From contig BGKB01000031.1 in NCBI GenBank assembly GCA_003116975.1, positions 124,001 to 188,000 of the forward strand: a stretch of 64,000 nt of DNA, in the 5' to 3' direction. The position numbers and the translations under genes are program-made. Shown here in pieces: positions 18,609 through 27,191 of the stretch (positions within the stretch are counted from its first letter, which is position 1; the number at the start of each line of letters is the position of its first letter). The DNA is from Aurantiochytrium sp. KH105. Its lineage: Eukaryota > Sar > Bigyra > Thraustochytrida > Thraustochytriidae. Below the pieces are notes generated by a model. It saw only the letters and a list, made by a program, of their open reading frames with translations, did not search any database and was not told the DNA's origin.

Positions 18609-19577
18609 ATGCGCGCGGTCCACGTCCTCCTCGCCTCGTTGGCGGCAGCGCTGGCGCTGACGCGACCCGGGCAGACAGAGCGCCGCGCGACGACGAAGCT
18701 GGCGCAGACGTCTTTGGCAGAAGCCGCCTGGAGCGTGGGCGAGGAGCGATGGCTTCGCTGGCGCTCGGGCGAGGCGCCGGGCTGGCCTCACCAGCTTGGA
18801 CCCATTCCGCTCGACGTCTCGGACACCTATACAACGGACTACTTGCTCTTTACCATGAGCGTGCCCAAGAATCCCCAGAGCGAGAAACGGAGACTTGGCG
18901 CCCTGGGCAAGATCTTTCCGCATACCATCGAAGATGACCTATTTGCGCTTGGGGCGCTTCTCTTTGTCTCGTATGGCTTGACGTACGCGGCGCCCTCGTG
19001 GGTTTTTCGCAACATGCAGCCTAACCTACTTCGCCCGTGGACACTTGTGCTTACAAGTCTGTACTCGGAGTCGATTTTTGCTGCCCTGACAGGGACCATG
19101 TCGCTCGTAACGAGCGGTCTTCTCGTGCAAAAGACTCTTGGGCGCCAGGGATACCTGCTGTTCTTTTTTCTTCCCGGAGCTCTGGCAGCACTGGCGCAGC
19201 TTTTGACTTCTCGATTCCCTGAGCCCGTAGGCTGCGAGGCTGCCATGTTTGCGAGCATTACTTTCGCCGCGCTTGCCTATCCAGATCAACTCTACAATGT
19301 GTATGGCAAGGAGCTCAGTGGCTTCATGCTCATGACTACGCAAATTGGTCTCAGCTTAGGGCCGCTTCTGGGTGTCCCTCCCTTGCTATTGAAACGCCTT
19401 CCTACATTTTCGACGGGGGCGACTGTAGGCCTGGCCACCTACATTGTTCTTAACGAGCGCCAAACTCGAGCCTGGCTGTCGTGGATTCCATTCGACTTCG
19501 AGGTGCCTCAGCTTGCTGCATCCCTCATCGCAGCCAATATGCTTCTCTCGTTGGCCGCGTATAACTTTGTACGATAG
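18609..19577 (+). CDS. Rhomboid-like multi-pass membrane protein, catalytic residues apparently lost
   Basis: The protein has 322 residues from ATG 18609 (MRAVHVLLASLAAALALTRPG, a signal peptide). A soluble stretch to about residue 110 is followed by about six hydrophobic segments. The segment order and LLRPWTLVLTSLYSES, SGLLVQKTLGRQGYLLFF and GCEAAMFASITFAALAYP parallel rhomboid TM2-TM4 (W-R-x-x-T-S, E-x-x-x-G, GxSGxxF). The position of the catalytic serine (GxSG) reads GCEA, and no suitably placed histidine is seen, so it is probably a pseudoprotease related to derlin/iRhom/UBAC2 proteins. A role in the ER or secretory pathway is inferred. The alternative is an unrelated polytopic protein. 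Confidence 0.55.
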   Translation: MRAVHVLLASLAAALALTRPGQTERRATTKLAQTSLAEAAWSVGEERWLRWRSGEAPGWPHQLGPIPLDVSDTYTTDYLLFTMSVPKNPQSEKRRLGALGKIFPHTIEDDLFALGALLFVSYGLTYAAPSWVFRNMQPNLLRPWTLVLTSLYSESIFAALTGTMSLVTSGLLVQKTLGRQGYLLFFFLPGALAALAQLLTSRFPEPVGCEAAMFASITFAALAYPDQLYNVYGKELSGFMLMTTQIGLSLGPLLGVPPLLLKRLPTFSTGATVGLATYIVLNERQTRAWLSWIPFDFEVPQLAASLIAANMLLSLAAYNFVR

Positions 19578-20178
19578 GTAATGAAATCGTTGGCCTGTAG
19601 ACAGCACGTAGAGAACAAAGTCTTGTCAACGACGAAAGTACTTTGCTCCACAGAAGGGTGCTTTGCACTTGTCGATCCCAAATTCTCTGCCATTCAAGAT
19701 CTTATGGCGGAAGAATGGAACAGAGAATCGTGTCATAGTCAGTCGCCCACGACATAGGCCTACTTTGGGTTCTCTTTCGAGAACTTCAGGACAAGTAAAG
19801 CGTGTGAGTCGGTCCAGTGTCGGGGTCAAAGGTGTCAGAAAATGTAGATCTAGGCCAACAAGGAAGGCTAAAAGAAGGCCAAAGTGGCTAACAAGGCCAG
19901 CCCTTTGTGCTCGACGAAGAGTAGAACATCTCGGCGGAGCGAGTTTTTTCTTTTCTTTTTTCCATTCATGCGGCAAAATTTGATAACCTACAAGCTTCTT
20001 CATTCTTTTTTTCAACAAACGTTCCTTGCGTGCTAACTTCTCATGCGTGTTCAACCGAGATTCTTTTTCTTTTCTCTTTCGAGGTTGGGGAGATACTGTC
20101 TCGCGTAACAATGATTTTGATAGTGAGGCCGTCTCGCTCTCTTGCAGGGCCTTTCATGACTCCTTAACGCGCTCGCCT
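19578..20178. other. Convergent intergenic region
   Basis: 3' flanks of the rhomboid-like (+) and coiled-coil (-) genes. A TAGGCCTA palindrome lies at 19755-19762. No gene recognised. Confidence 0.4.
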
Positions 20179-21516
20179 TTACATCAACTTGAGCCCGCTA
20201 TCCTTGAAAAAAGCAATGCAGTGCGCGCCGGAAGAGCCAGGAATAGACCCCAGGCTTTTGATGAACTCGTTTCCAGAGAAAACCTCCGCTTGCAGCATGT
20301 TGGTGCCGTGTTGAGGCGCGAGTTTGAAGGAAAGTGTGCCTTGAAATTGTCTTTTGAGCGCAGCCAAAGATGACTCAACTTCGGCAAAGTATTGGGGAAT
20401 AAATGTCGGTGGCGGAGGCATGTTATACTCCTTTTGGGACCATGGTGAGGCGCTGACATCAAGTGATCTATCCGAGCAGAGGCCTTCGATCTGAAAAGAT
20501 GTCGTAAATGTTGGAAGCAGTAATTGCGAAGCCTCATCACCCGCTTTGCCCGCAGTTGAAGCTGCAGCTGCCGAGGTGTTGGCAGTGTCTGGCGCTCCCG
20601 GGTCGCTACCTTCCGAAGCAGGCTTGGCCGGCAATAAAGGCAAGATACCGGACTCATACATATTCTCAGCAGGCATGTCTTTCCCTGCAAGCGTCCGTAC
20701 AATGCGACGCGCGTTCACAAGTTCGTAAAGATTGTGACTCACTTGGTCGTCAGAAACCAATCCTTCGGGAATGGACAATTTAAACCTCAGCGTTTTTGAT
20801 GAAGGGTTCTCATCAGCCGTACGGCTCGCGGCACTTGACGTGACATCATCAGCATCAGGCTCAGATTTTACCTTGAAAGGGTCCCGCCCACGAGCCTTCT
20901 TTGCTAGCCGCGCTTCTCTGGCAGCCTCCGTGGCCTCGGCTTCGGCTTCACGACGCACTTCCTCGTGAATTTCCATGGCGGCAGCATCTCTTTCTGCCTT
21001 TCGTTTCTGTTCCCTTTCAATAGACTTTTCGCATCGCCCTAAGCGCTCTCTGGTATAGTTCAGTTTTTCACTTGCCGCTTCGTACTCGCGCAAGGCCTCA
21101 GCTTTTGCCTTTTGGATCGTGGACAAGTCTGCATCCGCCAGGTTGAGACTCTTTTTCGAAATTTCAATGCCAGAGTTCATGCCATCCAAAATGACTTGCT
21201 CCATGCCAAGCTGCTCATTCACGGCCTTTTCTATCTCTTCGCGTCTGCTGATTCCCTGCGCGCCCATTTTTGCGATCACCTCTTTTTCTACCGCCTTGGT
21301 CATGTTCGTGATGCACTCCTGCAGCGTGATGTGTGCCTTTTGCCACAATGAGAGCTGGTCAACAATGTCTTGTAAGCCTGAAGCCATATCGACTCTGCGT
21401 TTATGCTCTACGTCGCCCTCGCCGATCCTTTTCTCTTTCGCCGCGCGCGCCTTCGTCTCCACGCGTGCTCGCAGTTGCGCCAGGGGCGGCATCGTTTCCG
21501 AGGACCCGACCTCCAT
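20179..21516 (-). CDS. Coiled-coil protein of unknown function
   Basis: The protein has 445 residues from ATG 21516 (MEVGSSETMPPLAQL); a second ATG at 21492 is possible. A coiled coil covers about residues 15-210 (IVDQLSLWQKAHITLQECITNMTKAVEKEV, then a Lys/Glu/Ala-rich helix). Next come KARGRDPFKVKSEPD, which contains a sumoylation-like VKSE, and a folded-looking segment, LRFKLSIPEGLVSDDQVSHNLYELV. After an Ala/Thr linker the C-terminal block is IPQYFAEVESSLAALKRQFQGTLSFKL to the end. I do not recognise the family. Codon usage is like that of its neighbours, so the frame is real. Confidence 0.7.
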   Translation of the reverse strand: MEVGSSETMPPLAQLRARVETKARAAKEKRIGEGDVEHKRRVDMASGLQDIVDQLSLWQKAHITLQECITNMTKAVEKEVIAKMGAQGISRREEIEKAVNEQLGMEQVILDGMNSGIEISKKSLNLADADLSTIQKAKAEALREYEAASEKLNYTRERLGRCEKSIEREQKRKAERDAAAMEIHEEVRREAEAEATEAAREARLAKKARGRDPFKVKSEPDADDVTSSAASRTADENPSSKTLRFKLSIPEGLVSDDQVSHNLYELVNARRIVRTLAGKDMPAENMYESGILPLLPAKPASEGSDPGAPDTANTSAAAASTAGKAGDEASQLLLPTFTTSFQIEGLCSDRSLDVSASPWSQKEYNMPPPPTFIPQYFAEVESSLAALKRQFQGTLSFKLAPQHGTNMLQAEVFSGNEFIKSLGSIPGSSGAHCIAFFKDSGLKLM

Positions 21517-22287
21517 CTCCCTCCGTCTCGCACGCTCTGAGTCGCGTCCGATCGCCTTCGCGACAAGCCGCCTCTCGGGCCTTTCCTTTCCTCCTCTTCG
21601 GCTCGTGCAGGCGCCCGCGTGATCGACCGTCGCGCTCAGGCGCCGCGCGCTCAACCGAGATCGCGCTCTGCACTGGCAGCAGGCAAACAAACTTCGAAGT
21701 TTTGGATGTGACCCGACCGACCGACTGTGAGTGAGAGCAGAGCCAAGACGACTCAGACTCGGTGGTTAGCCCAAGGATAGCACGGATGTTGAGGGATATC
21801 CGCGTTTAACGACGCGGAAAATCGCGGTGTCCCCCAGGAATGCATTCCTTCGACCAGTAGGCTGACTGGGGAAAGGAGGCTTGAATAGACTTGTTTAGCA
21901 ACTGAAGAGACAAGCCCGGCATAGAGAGAGAAACCACAGAGAGAGAGAGAGAGAGAGAGCTTTGTCGATTGTAGGTCTATAAATGTAGTAAAGGTCCCAT
22001 CATTCGAAGAAAGTCTTCTGTTGATACTGCATTTTTTGCTCCTTCGTTGACATGATCGATGTGCGCAAACGCACAAGAACTTTGAGCCATCAAAGAATGG
22101 CTTGGGTCATGCGACTCTTGGTTGGTTTCATGTGACTGGAAAACAGCTAGTGAAAGAAAGCTCACGTCGATAGGCACGCTTGCAGATAGGCCTTCTACTA
22201 CAAAATCTGCGCAACGCAAAAGAGAGAGAAAAAGAATAAGATGAAAGCAGATCGAGATTGACGCGGTCGCCGCGGCCGGTCGGGAGG
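21517..22287. other. Divergent promoter region (coiled-coil gene and IGHMBP2-type helicase)
   Basis: It contains (GA)n at about 21937-21958 and a second short GA patch at 22221-22230. A seven-codon upstream frame (ATG 22241) precedes the helicase start. Otherwise nothing recognised. Confidence 0.45.
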
Positions 22288-25200
22288 ATGTCCCGCGCAG
22301 CAGCAGAGAGTGCGGCGGCGACGGCGGCAGCCGGGGCGGCGACAACCTCGGAGACCATGTCGCGGCGGGCTTGGGTGGCCGAGACGAGGAGGCTCCTTGC
22401 AGAAGAGTGGGCCGCAGAGAATGAGTTGGCTGAAGACAAGCTCGACGTGACCTCGCGAAGGATTCTCGCGCGCCTCGGACTCACGACGCCCTTCTTGCAG
22501 GTCGATGCCGTGCGAACGGGCATGTACGGTCGCAGCGTGCTCACCTTCGTCTCGTGCAAAGGCATACTTGCAACTGGCGCTATTTCCGTCGGCGACGTGG
22601 TGCGCGTCGTGCCCAATGAGGGCCCCCTCGCGGCTGCAGCAAGCAAAAAGGATGCCGACGCCAAGGGTGGGGGCTTTGCAGCAACTATAGCATCCGGAGC
22701 ACGACCTCCGAGCGGAATCGTCGCCAAGGTCTCCGAGGAAGCCATTGAAGTTGCCTTTGACGAGCGCAATGACGACCAGCAGCTTCGGGATCTCCTAGAC
22801 GTCCGGCCCTTGCGTCTCGATCGCTTGCCCAATGATGCAACGAATGCCAAGCAACTCCGCGCATTGGAGAGCCTTGAGACCATCGATCCCACGCACCATG
22901 CCTACCACGCAGCGCAGGTTTTGTTCAACGAAGCCAAGCCAATGCAACATCCTCGCTTTCCAAATGGCACGGAGGCTCTCAGCTTCTTTAATCAGGGGCT
23001 CAACGAACCGCAAAAAGAAGCCATTGGGTTTGCCTTACGCTCACGTGATATTGCTCTTATTCATGGACCTCCTGGAACGGGCAAGACCACCAGCGTCGTG
23101 GAACTCATCAGACAGGCCGCCCAGGTGATGAATTTGCGCGTTCTTGTCTGCGCCCCATCCAACGTGGCCGTCGATAACCTTGTTCTCCGTCTTGCAGAGG
23201 TTGCAGACTCGGGAGCCAAACGTCGCAAGCGAGAGCGCAATCTACGCGAGATCTCCCTTGTCCGTCTGGGCCATCCCGCGCGCGTCATGCCAGAGGTCTT
23301 GGAGCATTCTCTCGATGCTGTCGTGCAGCGAGCTGACGCGACCGAAGTTGTTGAGGACATTCGTCAAGAGCTGCGAGATGTCGTCGGCCAGATGGTTACG
23401 CGCCATAGCACATCCAACAAAAAGGGTAAAACCACCCGTAAAAGGCCTTTCAAAGAGCTGCGTGCAGAGGCTCGCGAGCTTCGCAAGGAATTGCGTACGC
23501 GGGAGCGTGCTGTTGTCGACACCGTCATCAAGCGCGCCAACGTAGTCTTGGCCACCAACACGGGCGCCGCGAGCATCCTCAAAAAGACGGCGCGCGGGTC
23601 TCCGCTTGACGAGACGGCCTTTGACCTCGTCATCATCGACGAGGCCGCCCAGGCGATTGAAGCGTCCTGTTGGATTCCAATTCTTTTGGGCCGCCGCGTC
23701 GTACTCGCTGGAGATCACAAACAGCTTCCACCGACCATCAAGAGCCACACAGCAGCCCAAGGTTTGCTGGGAACAACCTTGTTTGACCGGGTCGTAGACA
23801 TGTACGGAGATCGCGTCGTTCGTTTGCTCAGCATCCAGTACCGGATGCACCAGGTTATCAACGACTGGTCCTCTTCGGAAATGTACGACAGCCGACTGAT
23901 CGCAGATGCTTCCGTGGCCTCACGAAAACTTTCAGACTTGGAACACATCCATCTTGACAGCGCAGAGGCAGAAGATGACCCACTCCAAGCCACCCTTGTT
24001 TTGGTCGATACAGCCTTTTGCGGACTGGAAGAGGGTGTTGAAGGTGACGATGAGGACGACGACGACGGACCGAATGAGGGTTCTAAATCAGCTGCCATGA
24101 TCCAGGCCGAGTCATCCGGGTCAAAGTACAATCGAGGCGAGGCAGAGATTGTTGTCAAGTATGTCTTGAAGCTTTTCGAACACGGTCTCCGCCAAGACGA
24201 GGTTGCTGTTATTACCCCGTACAATGCCCAGGTCCACCTTCTTCGCTCACTGCTTCACGAGCGCTATCCATTGCTGGAAGTTCGTTCTGTTGATGGTTTT
24301 CAAGGGCGCGAAAAAGAAGTTGTGGTTCTGTCGCTTGTGCGATCAAACGACAAAGGGGTGGTTGGCTTTCTTGCTGATGATCGCCGGCTCAATGTCGCCA
24401 TTACGCGTGCCCGGCGTCAGGTTTGTCTCATCGCCGACTCGGAAACAATTGCTGCGGAGGAAGATAGTTTTCTTGGTCGAGTCGTCGACTACTTTCAAGC
24501 TCACGCATTATTACAGACAGCCGAAGACTACCTTGAAGAATGCGTCCCTGTCGTTGCCAGCGCCTCTCGTGCTTCAATTGCCAAAGCAAAGGCACAAGAA
24601 ACGAAGAAACCAAGAGAACGCGAAGTGGTCGCCCCAGATCGCGTGGCAGAAATTCATCGAATGCTTCGCGACTTTATGGCCGATGCGCTCAAAACAGTAC
24701 TCGAACTCAACTTCTCGCCCGGTGAGCGTCAAGTCGTCCATGCATTTTGCGAAGATCACGGTCTAGGGCACGTCAGCGCAGGAAGCGGCGCGGCGCGGCA
24801 CATCATCGTCCGCAAAAAATCCGAAAGCCAAGCGCAAAGCGCTCTTCCCGAAAGCGACAAACAAAGTAAAATGGAAGCCGCCGCGCTTATTAACGACGGC
24901 AACGGCGACGATAACGATAACGACGATGATAATGACGACGACCATGACGATGACGAGAAGGACGAGAATAACGACGACGAGGAGGAGGAGGAGGTGGAGG
25001 AGACTGTCAAAGATGATCCTGAGAGTGAGGTCGAAAGTGATGTCGAGGACGACTCCGCGGACAAAAGTGGTAGCGATGAAAATTCCGAATCTGCTGACAC
25101 GACGAGTAAGCCCAATGGTGCCAGTGGGGCTTCTGCATCTGCATCTGCACCACGAATGAACCCTGCCATGGAGGCGTTCACGAAACAATTTTTGCCGAAA

Positions 25201-25974
25201 AAGTACCAAGAGCTTGTCGAAGGAGGTATGGCCCCAAATGAAGCATGCATTGTAGCGTTGCGAGAGACACAGAGAGCGTTTGCACTCTTGCAAAAAGGTG
25301 GCGAGCCTGCTTCAACACCAGCGCCAGCGCCAGCGCCAGCGCCAGCGCCGCCATCAGTTCCGAAGACGCCTCTCGAAAAGGTTCGCGAAATGCAGGCAGC
25401 CCGGTACGCACAAGCAAAAGCTGCCAAAGAGCAAGAAGCACAGAGCCGTGCAGCCGAACAAGCGCACAAACGCGCCGTCAAAAAGTCGGGCAAGAAAAAC
25501 AAGAAAACAAAGGGCAAGTCAAACAAGATGTCCTCAAGGCCGGATGTCAAAGGCGTTTTTGAGGCGCGGGGCGGTGCTGCGGAGGGCGAAGACGAGGAGC
25601 TTGCCTTTTTGGACAGTCTTGTGGCTGCAAACCGCAAGTGCGCGTTTCGAGCGTGTGATAAGTCCGTCGTGACAATGTCCTCTGTGTGTCCGTACTGCAA
25701 ACTGAGCTTTTGCATGTCGCATGGTCTGGCAGAGGCGCATGGCTGCGGTGACATGGCTCGCGCTGAGGCACGCCGAGAACACTTGCAAGCGGCTGCCAAG
25801 CCTGTGTCTTCTGCGCGCCCATTGCGAGCACACCAGCGCTCGGCTCTGAGTCGCCAGCTAGGCGAAAAGATTGCTGGGAAAAGCGGAAAGAGAGTGAGCA
25901 CTGAGGCTACAAATGCTGCAGAGAAGGCCAAAGGCGGACGTAAGAAACAAGCGGGCAGTCGACGGAAGAAATGA
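22288..25974 (+). CDS. IGHMBP2: IGHMBP2/SMUBP-2-type superfamily 1B helicase with R3H and AN1 domains
   Basis: The protein has 1228 residues from ATG 22288. Order: an N-terminal beta-barrel region (about 30-190); the UPF1-like helicase core with Walker A GPPGTGKT at 260-267, a DEAAQA Walker B at about 451, AGDHKQLPPT, QYRMH, VDGFQGREKEVVVLSLVRS and NVAITRARRQ; an R3H domain at about 785-850 (MLRDFMADAL ... FSPGERQVVHAFCEDHGLGH); an Asp/Glu-rich linker; a Lys-rich stretch; and an AN1 zinc finger starting at Cys1117 (CAFRACDKS ... CPYCKLSFCMSHGLAEAHGCG). This is the full metazoan SMUBP-2 order. The human protein is a 5'-3' RNA/DNA helicase associated with ribosomes and tRNA factors. All ATPase motifs are intact. 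The acidic linker (24891-25080) is longer than I expect for the family. Confidence 0.93.
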   Translation: MSRAAAESAAATAAAGAATTSETMSRRAWVAETRRLLAEEWAAENELAEDKLDVTSRRILARLGLTTPFLQVDAVRTGMYGRSVLTFVSCKGILATGAISVGDVVRVVPNEGPLAAAASKKDADAKGGGFAATIASGARPPSGIVAKVSEEAIEVAFDERNDDQQLRDLLDVRPLRLDRLPNDATNAKQLRALESLETIDPTHHAYHAAQVLFNEAKPMQHPRFPNGTEALSFFNQGLNEPQKEAIGFALRSRDIALIHGPPGTGKTTSVVELIRQAAQVMNLRVLVCAPSNVAVDNLVLRLAEVADSGAKRRKRERNLREISLVRLGHPARVMPEVLEHSLDAVVQRADATEVVEDIRQELRDVVGQMVTRHSTSNKKGKTTRKRPFKELRAEARELRKELRTRERAVVDTVIKRANVVLATNTGAASILKKTARGSPLDETAFDLVIIDEAAQAIEASCWIPILLGRRVVLAGDHKQLPPTIKSHTAAQGLLGTTLFDRVVDMYGDRVVRLLSIQYRMHQVINDWSSSEMYDSRLIADASVASRKLSDLEHIHLDSAEAEDDPLQATLVLVDTAFCGLEEGVEGDDEDDDDGPNEGSKSAAMIQAESSGSKYNRGEAEIVVKYVLKLFEHGLRQDEVAVITPYNAQVHLLRSLLHERYPLLEVRSVDGFQGREKEVVVLSLVRSNDKGVVGFLADDRRLNVAITRARRQVCLIADSETIAAEEDSFLGRVVDYFQAHALLQTAEDYLEECVPVVASASRASIAKAKAQETKKPREREVVAPDRVAEIHRMLRDFMADALKTVLELNFSPGERQVVHAFCEDHGLGHVSAGSGAARHIIVRKKSESQAQSALPESDKQSKMEAAALINDGNGDDNDNDDDNDDDHDDDEKDENNDDEEEEEVEETVKDDPESEVESDVEDDSADKSGSDENSESADTTSKPNGASGASASASAPRMNPAMEAFTKQFLPKKYQELVEGGMAPNEACIVALRETQRAFALLQKGGEPASTPAPAPAPAPAPPSVPKTPLEKVREMQAARYAQAKAAKEQEAQSRAAEQAHKRAVKKSGKKNKKTKGKSNKMSSRPDVKGVFEARGGAAEGEDEELAFLDSLVAANRKCAFRACDKSVVTMSSVCPYCKLSFCMSHGLAEAHGCGDMARAEARREHLQAAAKPVSSARPLRAHQRSALSRQLGEKIAGKSGKRVSTEATNAAEKAKGGRKKQAGSRRKK

Positions 25975-26210
25975 GATCTAACACTGCAAGGAAAGAGCAC
26001 AATGTGGGTTAAAAATTAGTTGTAGATGGGCGTTGGTAGCCTTACGATTTGAAAAAATCGCATAGATCATGACAGATAGTCCATTTTCTAAATTTCTAAC
26101 AATGACAATGATTCTGTCAAGACCCACTTCTACATAAATGGCAAGTGAGAGGACATAACCCGGAGCAAATGCGAGCAGCAGCGGCAACAAGAAAAGCAGT
26201 CGTGAGATGA

Positions 26211-26570
26211 TCACTTTTTGCTTTCCCAGGGCCACCCTTCGCCGACACGGCCGCGCTCATCGGATCCATCAGGATCCACAGTACCTTTCCATCCCTGAGC
26301 AGCCGCAGGTGCTCGCGCTCCACTCCTCATTGTGACGAGCTCGGTGAGTTGCTCGAGCTGATTGCCGCCGTTCTTGAGAAGGACCGATTGGAGCGCCTTG
26401 TCCTTTTCCTGCTGGTACTTTCTGAACTCTTCTTGGACTTGAGCGCGAATGTCGCGCGCCATTTGCGGGTCATGGGCTGCCAGCAGTCTCGTCTGGCGTA
26501 GCAAGCCGCGATACTGCTGCAAGACTGTCTTGCGTCCGGCACGTCGTGGTGGGTCGCCCGTCGCATCCAT
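26211..26570 (-). CDS. LYR-motif mitochondrial protein (LYRM family)
   Basis: The protein has 119 residues from ATG 26570. The LYR core is VLQQYRGLLRQTRLL (LYR as QYR, near residues 16-30). It is followed by the family helices (ARDIRAQVQEEFRKYQQEKD) and NGGNQLEQLTELV, the usual end of the three-helix bundle at about residue 80. A 35-residue hydrophilic tail is extra. LYR proteins sit in mitochondria, bind acyl carrier protein and help assemble Fe-S proteins or respiratory complexes; spacing is closest to LYRM2/LYRM7-like members. It is transcribed convergently with the helicase gene. Family likely; exact member not assignable. Confidence 0.8.
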   Translation of the reverse strand: MDATGDPPRRAGRKTVLQQYRGLLRQTRLLAAHDPQMARDIRAQVQEEFRKYQQEKDKALQSVLLKNGGNQLEQLTELVTMRSGARAPAAAQGWKGTVDPDGSDERGRVGEGWPWESKK

Positions 26571-27191
26571 TCAACAATCCATCCACCCATCCATCCATCC
26601 ACCCACGAGGGTTAGCTTGGCTCCTTCCACGAGCGTACTTGCGTCTGGCCGCAGAACACCTTCTTCATCTTTGCAACGTACCGGAAGCCCGTCGGATGAA
26701 GAATTTGAGGTCCTTCATCGTCGCGCGCAGCGAGTGCACGACCGCGAGTTATGTCGAGCCGAGTCGGGTCGAGTCTGCGGCCCCGCGAGGCAGAGGTCTC
26801 GCCGCGGTCTGCAGAACGCAAATTAGAAGCATAGATCGCCGCGGTCTGCAGAACACAAAATCTCTAACGGCTCGATCCGCTTTGCTCGCAAGAGGGGTGA
26901 GTCCGTGATGGATGGGACCAACGAAGAACACAGTGTAGGCCTTGGTGTTGCGTTGAAAGTCTAGTGAGTGGGAGCTTCTTCTCTCTTGAACTGGACTGCT
27001 TACAGATAATTATTTGTCTGCCTGACAAGTCGAGGGAGCCTCGCGTACTGTGCAAACATTTTATAAGCTTGCGCGGCCGCGCTGCTCCGCTTTCGACGCT
27101 CAACACGGGCGGAGACGGCCCGAGTCTTGTCAGGAGGCGGGGCGACCAAGCCAGGCTAGCGCTGGAGAACTTGACGTTCTTTGTGCACGCG
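26571..27191. other. Divergent promoter region with a (CCAT)n patch and two copies of a 23-bp repeat
   Basis: It contains CCATCCACCC repeats at about 26578-26606 and two copies of CGCCGCGGTCTGCAGAACRC at 26800-26822 and 26837-26859. No gene seen. The frame upstream of 27192 is open to 26964 but has no ATG. Confidence 0.5.
26800..26859 (+). repeat. Two copies of a dispersed 23-bp repeat
   Basis: CGCCGCGGTCTGCAGAACGC at 26800 and the same with one change at 26837. A third relative (CGCCGCGGTCTGCGAAACGC) lies at 11008-11030, inside the right end of the TTAA element. Confidence 0.7.
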
